A stretch of DNA of 64,000 nt from assembly GCF_002206635.1 (NCBI RefSeq), contig NZ_NGUO01000002.1, positions 62,001 through 126,000 on the forward strand. Direction: 5' to 3'. The translations under genes were made by a program, and so were the position numbers. Position 1 is the stretch's first letter; each line of letters begins with the position of its first letter. The DNA comes from Polynucleobacter aenigmaticus. GTDB lineage: Bacteria; Pseudomonadota; Gammaproteobacteria; Burkholderiales; Burkholderiaceae. Under the pieces are notes generated by a model. That model was not told where the DNA came from. It saw only the letters and a program-made list of their open reading frames with translations, and did not search any database. Positions 1-10,107 of this stretch are shown one piece after another.

Positions 1-875
1 GCATGAAAGAAACCGTGCTCAAATACTTGTGTAAAAAATATTTCTACGCCATCTGCAGCAAGTTTTTTAAAGTCAATACCAGCAGCGCGCAACTCTGCAG
101 TGCGCCCAATGGAAATGCCATCCATCTTTTCCATCACGATGACATTGGTATGGCATAAATCCCAATACATCTCCGGGATCATTAACTTCTGAGAGTCAAC
201 AAAATAACGACGTAACTGACTTGCGTTTGCTGCCTCGCGCATGAGATCTAATTCATCATGCAAATACGTATCAAATTCTGCAACGTTCTCACGAGGCTTT
301 AAGCGACGACCATCCTCTGAAACTCTCTCAACAATTTTTGCCAAGTCATATAACAAAGCAAGGTCGCCATCAATAATTGGCAAAATACCAGGACGCAAGA
401 CCTTGACTGCTACAGCACGGCCCTCCCACTCAGGATGTTTTTCAGTACCGCGCAATAAACCAAAGTGCACTTGAGCCACAGAGGCGCTGGCCACAGGAGT
501 AGCATCAAAACTAATAAATACTTCTTCAATAGTTTGTCCAAGCGCCCGCTCAATCAAGCGACAAGACTCGTCATTAGAAAATGGAGGCACTTGATCCTGC
601 AATTTCGCCAATTCATTGGCAATATCTTCGGGCAACAAATCTCGGCGAGTAGAGAGTACTTGTCCAAACTTTACAAAGATTGGACCAAGTACCTCTAGAG
701 TCAAGCGAATACGTTCGCCTCTAGGTAAAGATTCACCTGGGGAGGTCCAGCAAATGATGGTTAATGCTCCACGACGAATGCCGGGCTTCAGAATATCTCG
801 TAGTAGTGGTAGCAAGCCATAACGCCATGCGGTAAAGAAAATAAAGGAAAGGCGAGCAAGGCGACGCACGATCAA
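1..875 (-). CDS. ubiB: UbiB, ubiquinone biosynthesis ABC1/ADCK-family kinase-like protein (3' end outside window)
   Basis: About 291 N-terminal residues are visible; the C-terminus runs off the left edge. UbiB is an atypical kinase-like ATPase of the inner membrane that supports coenzyme Q synthesis. The family signatures are present: the KFGQ motif (residues 69-72), the alanine-rich loop ASASVAQVH (129-137) in place of a glycine-rich loop, and the following VAVK lysine (about 158). No ATG is available: the first codon after the TAA of ubiJ, in the same frame, is TTG at 875, with GTG at 869 as the alternative. It is the last gene of the ubiE-ubiJ-ubiB string. Identity is secure; the start is uncertain. 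Confidence 0.93.
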   Translation of the reverse strand, partial: MIVRRLARLSFIFFTAWRYGLLPLLRDILKPGIRRGALTIICWTSPGESLPRGERIRLTLEVLGPIFVKFGQVLSTRRDLLPEDIANELAKLQDQVPPFSNDESCRLIERALGQTIEEVFISFDATPVASASVAQVHFGLLRGTEKHPEWEGRAVAVKVLRPGILPIIDGDLALLYDLAKIVERVSEDGRRLKPRENVAEFDTYLHDELDLMREAANASQLRRYFVDSQKLMIPEMYWDLCHTNVIVMEKMDGISIGRTAELRAAGIDFKKLAADGVEIFFTQVFEHGFFH

Positions 876-1493
876 TTAACCTTTTCGCTCTAGAAGTTGG
901 ATGCGTTTTTCCATGCGATCAACTGCATCACGCAAGACATTCAATTCATTTTTGCGAATCATAAAATCTCTTTTATTTAAAAGTACTTTTCTTTCTTCGC
1001 TGACATACTCCACCACATTCCCTAGCAAGTCAGAAGCAGCTGATCGTCCTGCAGAAATCAATTTCTTACCCTGACTCACGGCGAAGTTAGCGGGTGCATC
1101 ACCAATCAAACGTGCCAAGTCTTCTTCATACTCCCAGCGAATCTGTCCTGCTAAGCGTCCCAGCAATTGCGCTAAGTCTGCATCGCCAGTAATCCTGACC
1201 GACTTCATTGCCTGCTCTCGTAAGCCTCCAGAACCGCCTGCAAGAGCACTCATTACCTCAGCGGAAATATCCAATTCCAGAGAGGGTGCATCAAATTCTG
1301 CTGAAGGAGCTAAAGAACCCTTGAGAGTCAACTCAAAACAAAGATTGCCAACAGGCAGCTTCACCAAAATGACTTTGCCTGCATGTCGCGCAAGCTCAGC
1401 CATTGCCCATGGCTCTGCCATTAGGACATGATTAATCCCTCGGCAAGCGGCAGCAGCTGCAATATGGTGAGTAGCGGGAGTTGCGGTGGTCAT
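876..1493 (-). CDS. ubiJ: UbiJ, SCP2-domain ubiquinone biosynthesis accessory factor
   Basis: 205 residues. UbiJ binds ubiquinone intermediates through an SCP2-like lipid-binding domain (roughly residues 10-110) and works with UbiK in the soluble Ubi complex. A C-terminal coiled coil (VLRDAVDRMEKRIQLLERKG) matches the family. I chose ATG 1493 (MTTATP) because the upstream ATG at 1514 lies inside the terminator hairpin of the preceding gene. The gene sits between the Tim44-like gene and ubiB, an order known from betaproteobacteria. Oddity: the start codon follows the T-tract of that terminator by only a few bases, so its own promoter and ribosome site are not apparent. Confidence 0.85.
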   Translation of the reverse strand: MTTATPATHHIAAAAACRGINHVLMAEPWAMAELARHAGKVILVKLPVGNLCFELTLKGSLAPSAEFDAPSLELDISAEVMSALAGGSGGLREQAMKSVRITGDADLAQLLGRLAGQIRWEYEEDLARLIGDAPANFAVSQGKKLISAGRSAASDLLGNVVEYVSEERKVLLNKRDFMIRKNELNVLRDAVDRMEKRIQLLERKG

Positions 1494-1499
1494 CAGTGT

Positions 1500-1521
1500 A
1501 AAAAACCCGCACAAGTGCGGG
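1500..1521 (-). terminator. Rho-independent terminator after the Tim44-like gene
   Basis: On the minus strand a perfect inverted repeat CCCGCA-CTTG-TGCGGG is followed by six T residues. It lies 25 nt after the stop of the Tim44-like gene and 6 nt before the ubiJ ATG. Stem and U-tract are both strong. Confidence 0.8.
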
Positions 1522-1545
1522 CTTTCAGTGGAAAGTACCTCAAGC

Positions 1546-2463
1546 TTAAACCAACTGAGAGATACCCGCCAGTACCCAGCCTCCAGGGCCAGTTACTGGC
1601 TTGCTGAGGTTCCAAATTTCAGAGAAATTATTTGCCTGGGCACCTGCTTGCTCACGAATCATGCCAGTGAACTGCACGCTACAGTAATACATATTGTTAA
1701 TTGTCTCAATTCCCAATAATTGCGCATTAAGTGTAACGACATCAGTTTGATTGGCGCTATCGGCACGACCTGAAAGATCTTGCTCGATGGTAGCGAACAT
1801 CTCGGGGGTGGTGAACTCACGCAATGCAGTTAAGTCACCTTGATCCCATGCTTTTTGCAAACCTGAGAAATATTGCTTCGCATTCTCTAAAAATGCGTAT
1901 TCATCAAATCCTGGCGGCAGGGTTGACTGAAACGGTGCAGGCTCAGCGGCAAGGCCACCAAAAGCATTGGCAGCAGGTGTAAATGCAGGCTCCTGCCTTG
2001 GTGCCTGGTCCACATTGGTCCGCTGCATTCCTTGTGAAGTAACTTGAGGAGCTTTATTTGCACCAGACAAAGCAGGCAACAACCTTCTCATTACAAACAT
2101 GATGGCAAATCCAGCAAGGACCGCAATCAACAATCCAGTAATCAAAGAGGATGCAGCCTCACCCATGCCAAAGTGGGATAAAAGATACCCAATACCAAGT
2201 CCTGCAGCAAGTCCACCCAAGATGCCACCCATGCCGCCAAAGCGACTAGGTGCTGGTGCTTGAGGGGCTGCGGCTGGTGCAGTTGGTTGAGCTTGTTGGG
2301 CTGGCTTTTGTACAGGAGAAGCTTGCTTCTGTATAGGAGCACTTGGCGCTTTACCGATACTTCTACCGCCACCCAAACGCGCCGCATCAGCATGACCAAC
2401 AGTAGCAAATATTAAGCTGACACTTAATAGGAATGCCTTGAAAAAATGCTTATGCTTATTCAT
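1546..2463 (-). CDS. Tim44-like domain membrane protein
   Basis: 305 residues from ATG 2463 (MNKHKHFFK), which has a GGGGGAT ribosome site. It starts with a signal peptide ending near GHADA, followed by a low-complexity Pro/Ala/Gln segment, a Gly-rich hydrophobic segment (GGMGGILGGLAAGLG), a clear transmembrane helix (SSLITGLLIAVLAGFAIMF) and a C-terminal Tim44/MBA1-like domain (FLENAKQYFSGLQKAWDQGD). Bacterial members are predicted inner-membrane proteins of unknown function. It lies between ubiE and ubiJ, so a link to quinone or membrane biogenesis is possible but is only inference from context. Confidence 0.8.
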   Translation of the reverse strand: MNKHKHFFKAFLLSVSLIFATVGHADAARLGGGRSIGKAPSAPIQKQASPVQKPAQQAQPTAPAAAPQAPAPSRFGGMGGILGGLAAGLGIGYLLSHFGMGEAASSLITGLLIAVLAGFAIMFVMRRLLPALSGANKAPQVTSQGMQRTNVDQAPRQEPAFTPAANAFGGLAAEPAPFQSTLPPGFDEYAFLENAKQYFSGLQKAWDQGDLTALREFTTPEMFATIEQDLSGRADSANQTDVVTLNAQLLGIETINNMYYCSVQFTGMIREQAGAQANNFSEIWNLSKPVTGPGGWVLAGISQLV

Positions 2464-2519
2464 ATTTTTATCCCCCATAGAACAACTCTAACTCTTAACC
2501 GCTAAAAATTACCAATTCA

Positions 2520-3263
2520 CTAGTATTTAATACCAATATGTAGCGCAACGATACCCCCAGTCATTCTATGGGTATCAACTTCATCAAAACCGACCCCCAA
2601 CATGATTTCTTTCAGAGCCTGCGCATCTGGATGCATCCGAATGGATTCAGCCAAATAGCGATAACTCTCGGAATCTTGTGCAATCTTCTCACCCAGCCAA
2701 GGCAAGACCTTAAATGAATAGGTGTCATAAACGGGCTGTAAAAAAGCATCCGGCTTAGAGAACTCCAGCACTAAAACTCGACCCCCGGGCTTGATGACGC
2801 GAAGCATCTCTGCCAAAGCAACATCTTTGTGAGTCATATTTCTCAAACCAAATGCCACTGTCACCACATCAAAGTGATTAGCAGGAAATGGAATTTTTTC
2901 TGCATCAAACTGAACGCAAGGCAATGCCAAGCCTTTATCTAACAGACGGTCGCGGCCAACTCCCAGCATAGAAGCGTTGATATCACTTAACCAGACCTGA
3001 GCCTCAGTGTTATGACCCCAATCTGCTGCGCGCGCAAAGGCTGCTGCCAAGTCGCCTGTACCGCCGGCAATATCTAATACTTTTTGACCAGGACGTACTT
3101 GAGCGCGAGCAATAGTGACTTTTTTCCATAGCCGATGCAATCCAAATGACATCAAGTCATTCATCACATCATATTTACTAGCTACAGAATGAAATACTTC
3201 TGCAACCTTGCCGGCTTTTTCAGCTTCATCAACGCTTTGGTATCCAAAATGGGTCTTACTCAT
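2520..3263 (-). CDS. ubiE: UbiE, demethylubiquinone/demethylmenaquinone C-methyltransferase
   Basis: 247 residues from ATG 3263 ([11 protein letters not shown]), preceded by an AAGAAG ribosome site. UbiE transfers a methyl group from SAM to the quinone ring in ubiquinone synthesis. The class I methyltransferase motif [13 protein letters not shown], the UbiE signature [15 protein letters not shown] near the N-terminus, and [21 protein letters not shown] further on are all present. Length matches the family. Upstream is the DUF971 gene and downstream the Tim44-like gene, all on one strand with short gaps, so co-transcription is likely. Confidence 0.97.
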   Translation of the reverse strand: MSKTHFGYQSVDEAEKAGKVAEVFHSVASKYDVMNDLMSFGLHRLWKKVTIARAQVRPGQKVLDIAGGTGDLAAAFARAADWGHNTEAQVWLSDINASMLGVGRDRLLDKGLALPCVQFDAEKIPFPANHFDVVTVAFGLRNMTHKDVALAEMLRVIKPGGRVLVLEFSKPDAFLQPVYDTYSFKVLPWLGEKIAQDSESYRYLAESIRMHPDAQALKEIMLGVGFDEVDTHRMTGGIVALHIGIKY

Positions 3264-3291
3264 GTTCTTCTTTACTCTGCTGAAATAACCA

Positions 3292-3678
3292 TTAATGACT
3301 ACCGCATGAATGTCCACCAACATTCATGGGGGTATCACGATCTACACCAGCGGCAGCTAATTTTTCCAAATGCTCTTTCCATATCTGCTCATGGTTTTCG
3401 CATAAAAAGTGTAAGTAGTCCCAAGTATATAGACCGGAATCATGTCCATCAGAGAAAGAGGGCTTCAAAGCGTAGTGACCCACGGGCTCAATATTGGCAA
3501 TTAAAACCTCACGCTTACCGGTTTGCAGGGTCTCCTGCCCAGGGCCGTGGCCCTGCACTTCAGCCGATGGTGACACTACTCTTAACAACTCAAAAGGGAG
3601 GCGATAGGTATTGCCATTGTCATAAGTGAGCTCTAACACTTTCGACTGCTGATGAACAACAACATTAATTGGGATCAT
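3292..3678 (-). CDS. DUF971 family protein (gamma-butyrobetaine hydroxylase-like N-terminal domain)
   Basis: 128 residues. The ATG at 3678 overlaps the TAA of the upstream oxidoreductase by one base (TAATG), so translation is probably coupled. The sequence carries the DUF971 core ([20 protein letters not shown], then [19 protein letters not shown]). The family is small, soluble and often placed next to ubiE in betaproteobacteria or linked to Fe-S proteins; its function is not settled. The C-terminal GGHSCGSH tail holds His and Cys residues that could bind metal, which is only suggestive. Confidence 0.82.
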   Translation of the reverse strand: MIPINVVVHQQSKVLELTYDNGNTYRLPFELLRVVSPSAEVQGHGPGQETLQTGKREVLIANIEPVGHYALKPSFSDGHDSGLYTWDYLHFLCENHEQIWKEHLEKLAAAGVDRDTPMNVGGHSCGSH

Positions 3679-6600
3679 TAAACCAATACCCTTTCGATTC
3701 CGCCTTGATTGGCTTTCGCAACATACTCTTGCATCCAATCAGGGCCCAATAATTTTTGAGCCATTTCAACCACTATGTAATCTGCCGTTGTATCGCTATC
3801 AGCATCAAAGCGAGTTAAGCCCTGCAAACAGGATGGACAGCTTGTCAGCACCTTGACCTCACCAGTGAAATCGCCTTTACGCAATTCATTAGCGCCCTTC
3901 TCCATTTCAATCTGCTTACGGAAGCGCACCTGCGTAGAAATATCTGGACGCGTCACTGCCAGCGTTCCAGCCTCACCACAGCAACGATCATTCTTCTGAA
4001 TGGCTTTGCCATCTTCCAACTGAATCAGCTCATTCACCGTCTTGAGTGGATCTTGCAACTTCATTGGCGAGTGACATGGATCGTGATACATGTACTTCAC
4101 ACCAGTCACATTGGAAAGCTTGACACCCTTCTCCAGCAGATACTCATGAATATCGATAATGCGACAACCAGGAAAGATCAGTTCAAACTGATAGCCGGCC
4201 AACTGGTCGTAGCAAGTTCCACAAGAAACCACCACTGTCTTGATATCTAAATAGTTGAGGGTATTCGCAACGCGATGGAAGAGTACGCGATTGTCCGTAA
4301 TCATCTTCTCCGCTTTATCGAAGTCGCCATTACCCCGCTGTGGATAACCACAACACAAGTAGCCCGGAGGCAATACCGTTTGAACACCTACATTCCACAG
4401 CATTGCCTGGGTTGCCAATCCCACCTGTGAAAACAAGCGCTCTGAACCGCACCCTGGGAAATAAAACACTGCCTCAGTGTCAGCGGAAGTCGTTTTTGGA
4501 TCCCGAATAATCGGTACGTAATTTGCGTCCTCGATATCTAAGAGTGCACGAGCAGTTTTCTTAGGTAAGTTACCAGGCATTTTCTTATTGACAAAGAAAA
4601 TCACCTGCTCTTTTAAGTTCGGCTTGGTTACCGTCGCGGGTGGGTGCGCAGTTTGTTTGCGCGCCAACTTCCGAAATACATCATTACCCAAGCGCTGAAG
4701 CTTGTAACCCCAGCCAATCATAGTCTTACGAACCAAGTTGATAGTATCTGGATCAGTAGCATTCAAGAACAGCATTGATGCTGCTGTTCCCGGATTAAAG
4801 CGTTGCTGCCCCATCTTGCGCAACAAGTTGCGCATGTTCATCGTGACATCACCAAAATCAATGTTGACAGGACAAGGCGTTAAACACTTATGACACACGG
4901 TGCAATGCGCCGCGACATCATCAAACATTTCCCAATGGCGAATCGATACGCCACGGCGTGTCTGCTCTTCGTATAAGAAAGCTTCGATCAACAAAGAAGT
5001 TGCCAAGATTTTATCGCGTGGACTGTAAAGCAAATTCGCCCGCGGTACATGGGTAGCGCACACTGGTTTGCACTTACCGCAACGCAAACAATCTTTCACA
5101 CTATCAGCAATTGCGCCGATATCACTCTGCTGCATGATGATGGACTCGTGCCCCATCAAACCAAAGCTCGGAGTGTAAGCAATGCTGAGATCAGCATGCG
5201 GCATTAATTTGCCCTTGTTGAAGCGACCCTCAGGATCAACACGCATTTTGTAAGCGCGGAAATCTTTTAGTTCTGCTTCAGTTAAATACTCGAGCTTCGT
5301 AATACCAATCCCATGCTCACCCGAAATCACACCATCCAATGAGCGCGCGAGCTTCATGATCCGAGCAACGGCGCGATGAGCATCTTGCAACATCTCGTAG
5401 TCATCTGAGTTCACTGGAATATTGGTGTGAACATTGCCGTCACCAGCATGCATATGCAGCGCTACAAATACTCGTTTGCGCAAAATAGTTTTATGGATAG
5501 CTTCAAGTTCATTGAGGATGGGCTCGAATGCTAGGCCGCCAAAAATAATTCTGAGCTCAGCACGAACTTCTGTCTTCCAGGAGGCCCGCAGAGTGTAATT
5601 TTGCAGACCAGGGAAATACACATCCATCTGCGTAAGCCAATCAGACCAACGTGTACGCACATTAGTAATGAGTTCAAGTGCCTGCTGCACGCGATCACCC
5701 AAAATTTCGGCAGTCGGGATTTCGTAATCTTCAGTCGCCTTACCTAATGGCAATGCACTCTTTTTCAAGAATGCTTCAAGGCCATCCAAAACTTGTAATT
5801 TATTTTTGAGGGAGAGCTCAATATTGATGCGCTCAATACCGTTGGTGTACTCACCCATACGCGGCAATGGGATCACCACATCTTCATTGATCTTAAAAGC
5901 ATTGGTATGGCGAGCAATTGCAGCGGTGCGGGCACGATCTAACCAAAACTTCTTGCGCGCTTCAGCACTAACAGCCACAAAGCCTTCGCCAACCCGATTA
6001 TTAGCCATACGAACAACTTCACTAGTCGCTGCAGCTACGGCCTCTTCATCATCACCAGCAATATCGCCAATCAATACCATTTTAGGTAAGGCATTGCGTT
6101 TGGACTTAGTGGAGTAGCCAACCGCCCTCAAATAGCGATCATCCAAGTGTTCCAAGCCAGCCAAAATAGGGCCGCCATTTTTAGTCAAACCATCAATGTA
6201 AGCCTTAATTTCTACAATGCTCGGAATGGCTTCTTGTGCTTGACCAAAAAACTCCAGGCAAACAGTGCGCATGTATTTCGGCATGCGATGCAAGATCCAA
6301 GTAGCGCTGGTAATCAAACCATCACAACCTTCCTTTTGAACGCCAGGTAAGCCTGATAAAAACTTATCAGTCACATCCTTACCTAGACCTTCTTTACGGA
6401 AGCGTTTACCCTCTACTTCCAGAATTTCTGTTTTTAAGATTCGTTGGCCTGGCTCACTTGAACCATCAGACCAAGTTAACTGAAAGCGAACTTTTTCTGC
6501 GACGTGGATTTTTCCCAGATTGTGATCTAGACGTTCAACATCTAACCAATTGCCCTCTGGATCCACCATGCGCCAGCTAGCCAAGTTGTCTAAGGCTGTG

Positions 6601-7517
6601 CCCCAGAGAACTGCCTTCTTGCCACCGGCATTCATAGCAATATTGCCACCAATACAGCTGGCATCTGCAGAAGTAGGGTCGACCGCAAACACAAGCCCAG
6701 AGCGCTCTGCAGCATCTGAAACTCTGCGCGTAACAACACCAGCACCCGTAAAGATCGTCGAAACTTCATGATCTACACCAGGCAAACGCTTCACCTTGAC
6801 GCCGTCAATTTGCTCCAGCTTCTCAGTATTAATGACTGCTGACATGGCATACAGCGGAATGGCGCCACCGGTATAACCAGTGCCCCCTCCGCGTGGAATA
6901 ATCGTCAAACCTAATTCAACACAGGCCTTCACTAAACCCGGGATTTCAGATTCGTAATCCGGCTTGAGAACCACGAGTGGAAACTCAACACGCCAGTCAG
7001 TTGCATCAGTCACATGCGCTGCTCGAGAGACGCCATCAAAACAAATGTTGTCAGAAGCAGTAATGCGACCAAGCTCCTTACGAGCACGCTTTCGAATCTC
7101 AGTAACCTCTTTAAAGCCCCGCTCGAAACTTTCGACAGCCTGATGCGCGGCCTTTAATAGGACTTGAACTTGCTCAGCAGACTCCCCGCTCGATCTTTTC
7201 TTCACTTCGCCAAGGCGATGCCATAGTGCATCAATCAATAATTGGCGACGATTGGCGTTATCCAACAGATCGTCTTGCAAGAAGGGGTTGCGTTGAACCA
7301 CCCAAATATCGCCTAGCACCTCGAACAGCATGCGAGCTGAACGGCCGGTGCGACGAACCCCACGCAAATCATTCAGAACGCGCCAAGACTCCTCGCCCAG
7401 TAAGCGAATTACGATTTCACGATCGGAAAAAGAGGTGTAGTTATAGGGGATTTCGCGGAGGCGGGGCGAACCCGCCTCAGCATCTAGCAACTGGTTCAAA
7501 GCTAATGGAGCGTTCAT
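3678..7517 (-). CDS. Large FAD-binding/Fe-S oxidoreductase (D-2-hydroxy-acid dehydrogenase-like, DUF3683 N-terminus)
   Basis: 1279 residues from ATG 7517 (MNAPLALNQ). Domain order: a DUF3683-type N-terminal region (about 1-190), an FAD-binding type 4 domain ([13 protein letters not shown]), an FAD-oxidase C-terminal domain with [14 protein letters not shown], a two-cluster 4Fe-4S module ([11 protein letters not shown] and [12 protein letters not shown]), then two CCG cysteine-rich modules ([13 protein letters not shown] and DRCCGEAG). The build is that of GlpC/glycolate oxidase/D-lactate dehydrogenase proteins fused in one chain. It probably oxidises a 2-hydroxy acid and passes electrons to the quinone pool; the substrate cannot be told from sequence. 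It is the first gene of the unit leading to ubiE-ubiB. Confidence 0.88.
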   Translation of the reverse strand: MNAPLALNQLLDAEAGSPRLREIPYNYTSFSDREIVIRLLGEESWRVLNDLRGVRRTGRSARMLFEVLGDIWVVQRNPFLQDDLLDNANRRQLLIDALWHRLGEVKKRSSGESAEQVQVLLKAAHQAVESFERGFKEVTEIRKRARKELGRITASDNICFDGVSRAAHVTDATDWRVEFPLVVLKPDYESEIPGLVKACVELGLTIIPRGGGTGYTGGAIPLYAMSAVINTEKLEQIDGVKVKRLPGVDHEVSTIFTGAGVVTRRVSDAAERSGLVFAVDPTSADASCIGGNIAMNAGGKKAVLWGTALDNLASWRMVDPEGNWLDVERLDHNLGKIHVAEKVRFQLTWSDGSSEPGQRILKTEILEVEGKRFRKEGLGKDVTDKFLSGLPGVQKEGCDGLITSATWILHRMPKYMRTVCLEFFGQAQEAIPSIVEIKAYIDGLTKNGGPILAGLEHLDDRYLRAVGYSTKSKRNALPKMVLIGDIAGDDEEAVAAATSEVVRMANNRVGEGFVAVSAEARKKFWLDRARTAAIARHTNAFKINEDVVIPLPRMGEYTNGIERINIELSLKNKLQVLDGLEAFLKKSALPLGKATEDYEIPTAEILGDRVQQALELITNVRTRWSDWLTQMDVYFPGLQNYTLRASWKTEVRAELRIIFGGLAFEPILNELEAIHKTILRKRVFVALHMHAGDGNVHTNIPVNSDDYEMLQDAHRAVARIMKLARSLDGVISGEHGIGITKLEYLTEAELKDFRAYKMRVDPEGRFNKGKLMPHADLSIAYTPSFGLMGHESIIMQQSDIGAIADSVKDCLRCGKCKPVCATHVPRANLLYSPRDKILATSLLIEAFLYEEQTRRGVSIRHWEMFDDVAAHCTVCHKCLTPCPVNIDFGDVTMNMRNLLRKMGQQRFNPGTAASMLFLNATDPDTINLVRKTMIGWGYKLQRLGNDVFRKLARKQTAHPPATVTKPNLKEQVIFFVNKKMPGNLPKKTARALLDIEDANYVPIIRDPKTTSADTEAVFYFPGCGSERLFSQVGLATQAMLWNVGVQTVLPPGYLCCGYPQRGNGDFDKAEKMITDNRVLFHRVANTLNYLDIKTVVVSCGTCYDQLAGYQFELIFPGCRIIDIHEYLLEKGVKLSNVTGVKYMYHDPCHSPMKLQDPLKTVNELIQLEDGKAIQKNDRCCGEAGTLAVTRPDISTQVRFRKQIEMEKGANELRKGDFTGEVKVLTSCPSCLQGLTRFDADSDTTADYIVVEMAQKLLGPDWMQEYVAKANQGGIERVLV

Positions 7518-7640
7518 AGCGTCATATTTGATAAATATGCATTTTAATTGAGGGATCTTGATATTGGCAGGAAACCAAGAAAGATGTTGGTCCAAGGCGA
7601 TAAACCCTTGCAGATCTAAGGGCTTAGAGCCCATTCATGG

Positions 7641-7646
7641 TACGCT
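7641..7646 (+). promoter_or_regulatory. Possible leaderless -10 element of ilvA
   Basis: TACGCT lies exactly 6 nt before the ilvA ATG (7653), the same spacing seen at several other first genes here. It matches only the TANNNT core, there is no visible -35, and no Shine-Dalgarno precedes the gene. Weak by itself. Confidence 0.3.
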
Positions 7647-7652
7647 CATCGC

Positions 7653-9173
7653 ATGGCAACGAACTATTTAAAGAAAATTTTATCGGCCCGAGTCTACGAT
7701 GTGGCCAGGGAAACAGAGCTCCAAGTAGCCCCCGAACTCACCAAGCGCTTAGGTAACCAAGTTTTACTCAAAAGAGAGGATAACCAGCCGGTTTTCTCCT
7801 TCAAACTGCGTGGCGCCTATAACAAAATGGCGCATTTACCCCCAGAAGCCCTAAAACGGGGGGTTATCGCAGCCTCAGCAGGCAATCATGCCCAAGGCGT
7901 AGCCCTAGCGGCAGCAAAAATGAAGTGCAAAGCAGTCATCGTCATGCCCACAACCACTCCCAGCGTCAAAATCGATGCAGTAAAGGCCCGTGGCGGCCCG
8001 TGGGTTGAAGTGATCTTGCATGGCGAGTCCTATAGTGACGCTTTCAAATACTCCGAACTTTTAGAGAAAAAACGGGGCTTAACCTTCGTTCACCCTTTTG
8101 ATGACCCGGATGTCATTGCTGGCCAAGGCACGATTGCCCTAGAAATCTTTCAGCAGCACCAAGAGCCGATCGATGCCATTTTTGTAGCCATTGGTGGTGG
8201 TGGCTTAATTGCCGGCATTGGTGAGTACGTCAAAGCAGTCAGCCCTAAGACCAAAGTTATCGGTGTTCAATCAGTAGATTCAGATGCGATGAGAAGATCT
8301 CTCGAAGCCAATAAGCGTATTGAAATGAAAGATGTCGGTCTTTTTTCAGATGGCACCGCAGTCAAACTTGTTGGCAAAGAAACCTTCCGGATTTGCAAAC
8401 GCGTTGTAGATGACATCATCACTGTAGATACCGATGAAATCTGCGCAGCAATCAATGATGTATTTACTGACACGCGTAGCATTCTGGAGCCTGCTGGCGC
8501 CCTCGCCATTGCGGGCATGAAGAAGTATGTAGAAAAACATCGCCTTAAAAAGAAAACATTAGTGGCTGTTGCTTGCGGTGCCAACATGAACTTCAGCCGC
8601 TTACGCTTTGTAGCTGAGCGCGCTGACGTTGGTGAGTTCCGCGAAGCAGTTTTCGCAGTCACCATTCCTGAAGAGCGCGGATCCTTCAAACGCTTTTGTG
8701 AATTACTCGGCAATCGCAATGTAACGGAATTTAACTATCGCATCGCCGACCAAAGTGAGGCGCATATTTTTGTCGGCATTGGCACACAAAAAGCAGCGGA
8801 TAGCGCGGCGATTGAAAAGCATTTCCGAAAGGCAAAATTTGCTACGATCGATCTAACCCATGATGAGCTAGCTAAATCCCATTTACGTCATATGGTTGGC
8901 GGTCGCTCCTCACTTGCAAAAGATGAGTTGCTTTATCGCTTTGAGTTTCCTGAGCGTCCGGGCGCCTTGATGAAGTTCCTCACCAGCATGGCGCCCAATT
9001 GGAATATCAGCCTTTTCCATTACCGTAATCACGGCGCCGACTATGGTCGCATCTTAGTTGGCCTGCAGGTGCCAAAAAATGAGCAGAAGAAATTCCAAAA
9101 CTTCTTAGCTTCACTCGGTTATCCACATTGGAATGAGACTGATAACCCTGCTTATCGTCTGTTCCTTAAATGA
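7653..9173 (+). CDS. ilvA: IlvA, biosynthetic threonine deaminase
   Basis: 506 residues, matching long biosynthetic threonine dehydratases. The PLP enzyme converts threonine to 2-oxobutanoate, the first step towards isoleucine. Visible: the PLP lysine in FSFKLRGAYNK (K51), the substrate loop SAGNHAQG (75-82), the phosphate-binding GGGGLIAGIG loop near 180, and two ACT-like regulatory domains from about 330 to the end (FAVTIPEERGSFKRFCELLG and YRFEFPERPGALMKFL), the site of isoleucine feedback in the family. It is divergent from the FAD oxidoreductase and followed 14 nt later by the 5'-nucleotidase gene. Confidence 0.97.
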   Translation: MATNYLKKILSARVYDVARETELQVAPELTKRLGNQVLLKREDNQPVFSFKLRGAYNKMAHLPPEALKRGVIAASAGNHAQGVALAAAKMKCKAVIVMPTTTPSVKIDAVKARGGPWVEVILHGESYSDAFKYSELLEKKRGLTFVHPFDDPDVIAGQGTIALEIFQQHQEPIDAIFVAIGGGGLIAGIGEYVKAVSPKTKVIGVQSVDSDAMRRSLEANKRIEMKDVGLFSDGTAVKLVGKETFRICKRVVDDIITVDTDEICAAINDVFTDTRSILEPAGALAIAGMKKYVEKHRLKKKTLVAVACGANMNFSRLRFVAERADVGEFREAVFAVTIPEERGSFKRFCELLGNRNVTEFNYRIADQSEAHIFVGIGTQKAADSAAIEKHFRKAKFATIDLTHDELAKSHLRHMVGGRSSLAKDELLYRFEFPERPGALMKFLTSMAPNWNISLFHYRNHGADYGRILVGLQVPKNEQKKFQNFLASLGYPHWNETDNPAYRLFLK

Positions 9174-9187
9174 GATGTAATTCATAA

Positions 9188-10096
9188 ATGTCATTCACGC
9201 TCACCGGAAAACTCGTCGTTGCGATTTCATCGCGCGCACTTTTTGACTTCGAGGAAGAGAATCGCATCTTCGAATCTACTGATGACAGCGCCTATATGAA
9301 GTTGCAGTTGGAGCGCTTATCTAAAGCCGCTCAGACGGGAGTAGCCTTTCCATTGGTAAAAAAGTTGTTGGCCTTCAATGAAGAAGGTGAACAGCGCGTT
9401 GAAGTGGTGATCCTGTCACGCAATGATCCTGTCAGTGGTCTGCGAGTCTTCCGCTCTGCCAAGCATCATGGCTTACATTTGGAGCGGGGTGTATTCACGC
9501 GAGGACGCCCGCCATACCACTATCTACGCTCATTACATGCCAATTTATTTCTCTCAGCAAATGAAGATGATGTGCGTGCAACAATTGATGCAGGCTTTCC
9601 TGCAGCGCGCGTTTATCCAGAATCGAGCAAGACTGCAGAGTCTCATCCCAATGAAATCCGCATCGCCTTTGACGGAGACGCAGTACTCTTTTCAGATGAA
9701 GCCGAGCAAGTATTTCAGAGCGAAGGTTTAGTAGCGTTTGTAGATCATGAAAGCAAGAAAGCTGCTATCCCATTGCCGCCAGGCCCATTTAAGCCATTAC
9801 TAGAAGCCCTACACCGCTTGCAACGCTCTACCAGTGAGAAGGGTATGCGTATTCGCACCGCCTTAGTTACCGCTCGTTCGGCCCCTGCACATGAGCGTGC
9901 TATTCGTACATTGATGGCTTGGGGTATTGATGTAGATGAAGCGATGTTCCTTGGTGGACTTTCTAAAAGCGAGTTTCTCCGCGAGTTTGAGCCAGACTTT
10001 TTCTTTGATGACCAAACTGGCCACTGCCAGTCCGCTGCATCAGTAGCGCCTACTGGTCACGTTGTATCTGGCGTATCGAATAAACCTAAAAGCTAA
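9188..10096 (+). CDS. Cytosolic 5'-nucleotidase family protein (NT5C1-like)
   Basis: 302 residues. The sequence follows the 5'-nucleotidase family related to eukaryotic cytosolic 5'-nucleotidase I: KLVVAISSRALFDFEEENRIF at the start, VVILSRNDPVSGLRVFRS, then RIAFDGDAVLFSDEAEQVF and a late FFFDDQTGHC acidic motif. Such enzymes dephosphorylate nucleoside monophosphates with a HAD-type fold, and the DGDAVLF segment fits a HAD-like acidic motif. It is in line with ilvA and queF, with 11-14 nt gaps, so probably one transcript. A start at 9188 is the only sensible one; no good ribosome site is seen. Confidence 0.82.
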   Translation: MSFTLTGKLVVAISSRALFDFEEENRIFESTDDSAYMKLQLERLSKAAQTGVAFPLVKKLLAFNEEGEQRVEVVILSRNDPVSGLRVFRSAKHHGLHLERGVFTRGRPPYHYLRSLHANLFLSANEDDVRATIDAGFPAARVYPESSKTAESHPNEIRIAFDGDAVLFSDEAEQVFQSEGLVAFVDHESKKAAIPLPPGPFKPLLEALHRLQRSTSEKGMRIRTALVTARSAPAHERAIRTLMAWGIDVDEAMFLGGLSKSEFLREFEPDFFFDDQTGHCQSAASVAPTGHVVSGVSNKPKS

Positions 10097-10107
10097 GTAC
10101 GCAACGT

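Noticed and set aside
8267..8719. Minus-strand frame opposite ilvA
   Set aside because: Shadow of a highly conserved gene with no independent support.
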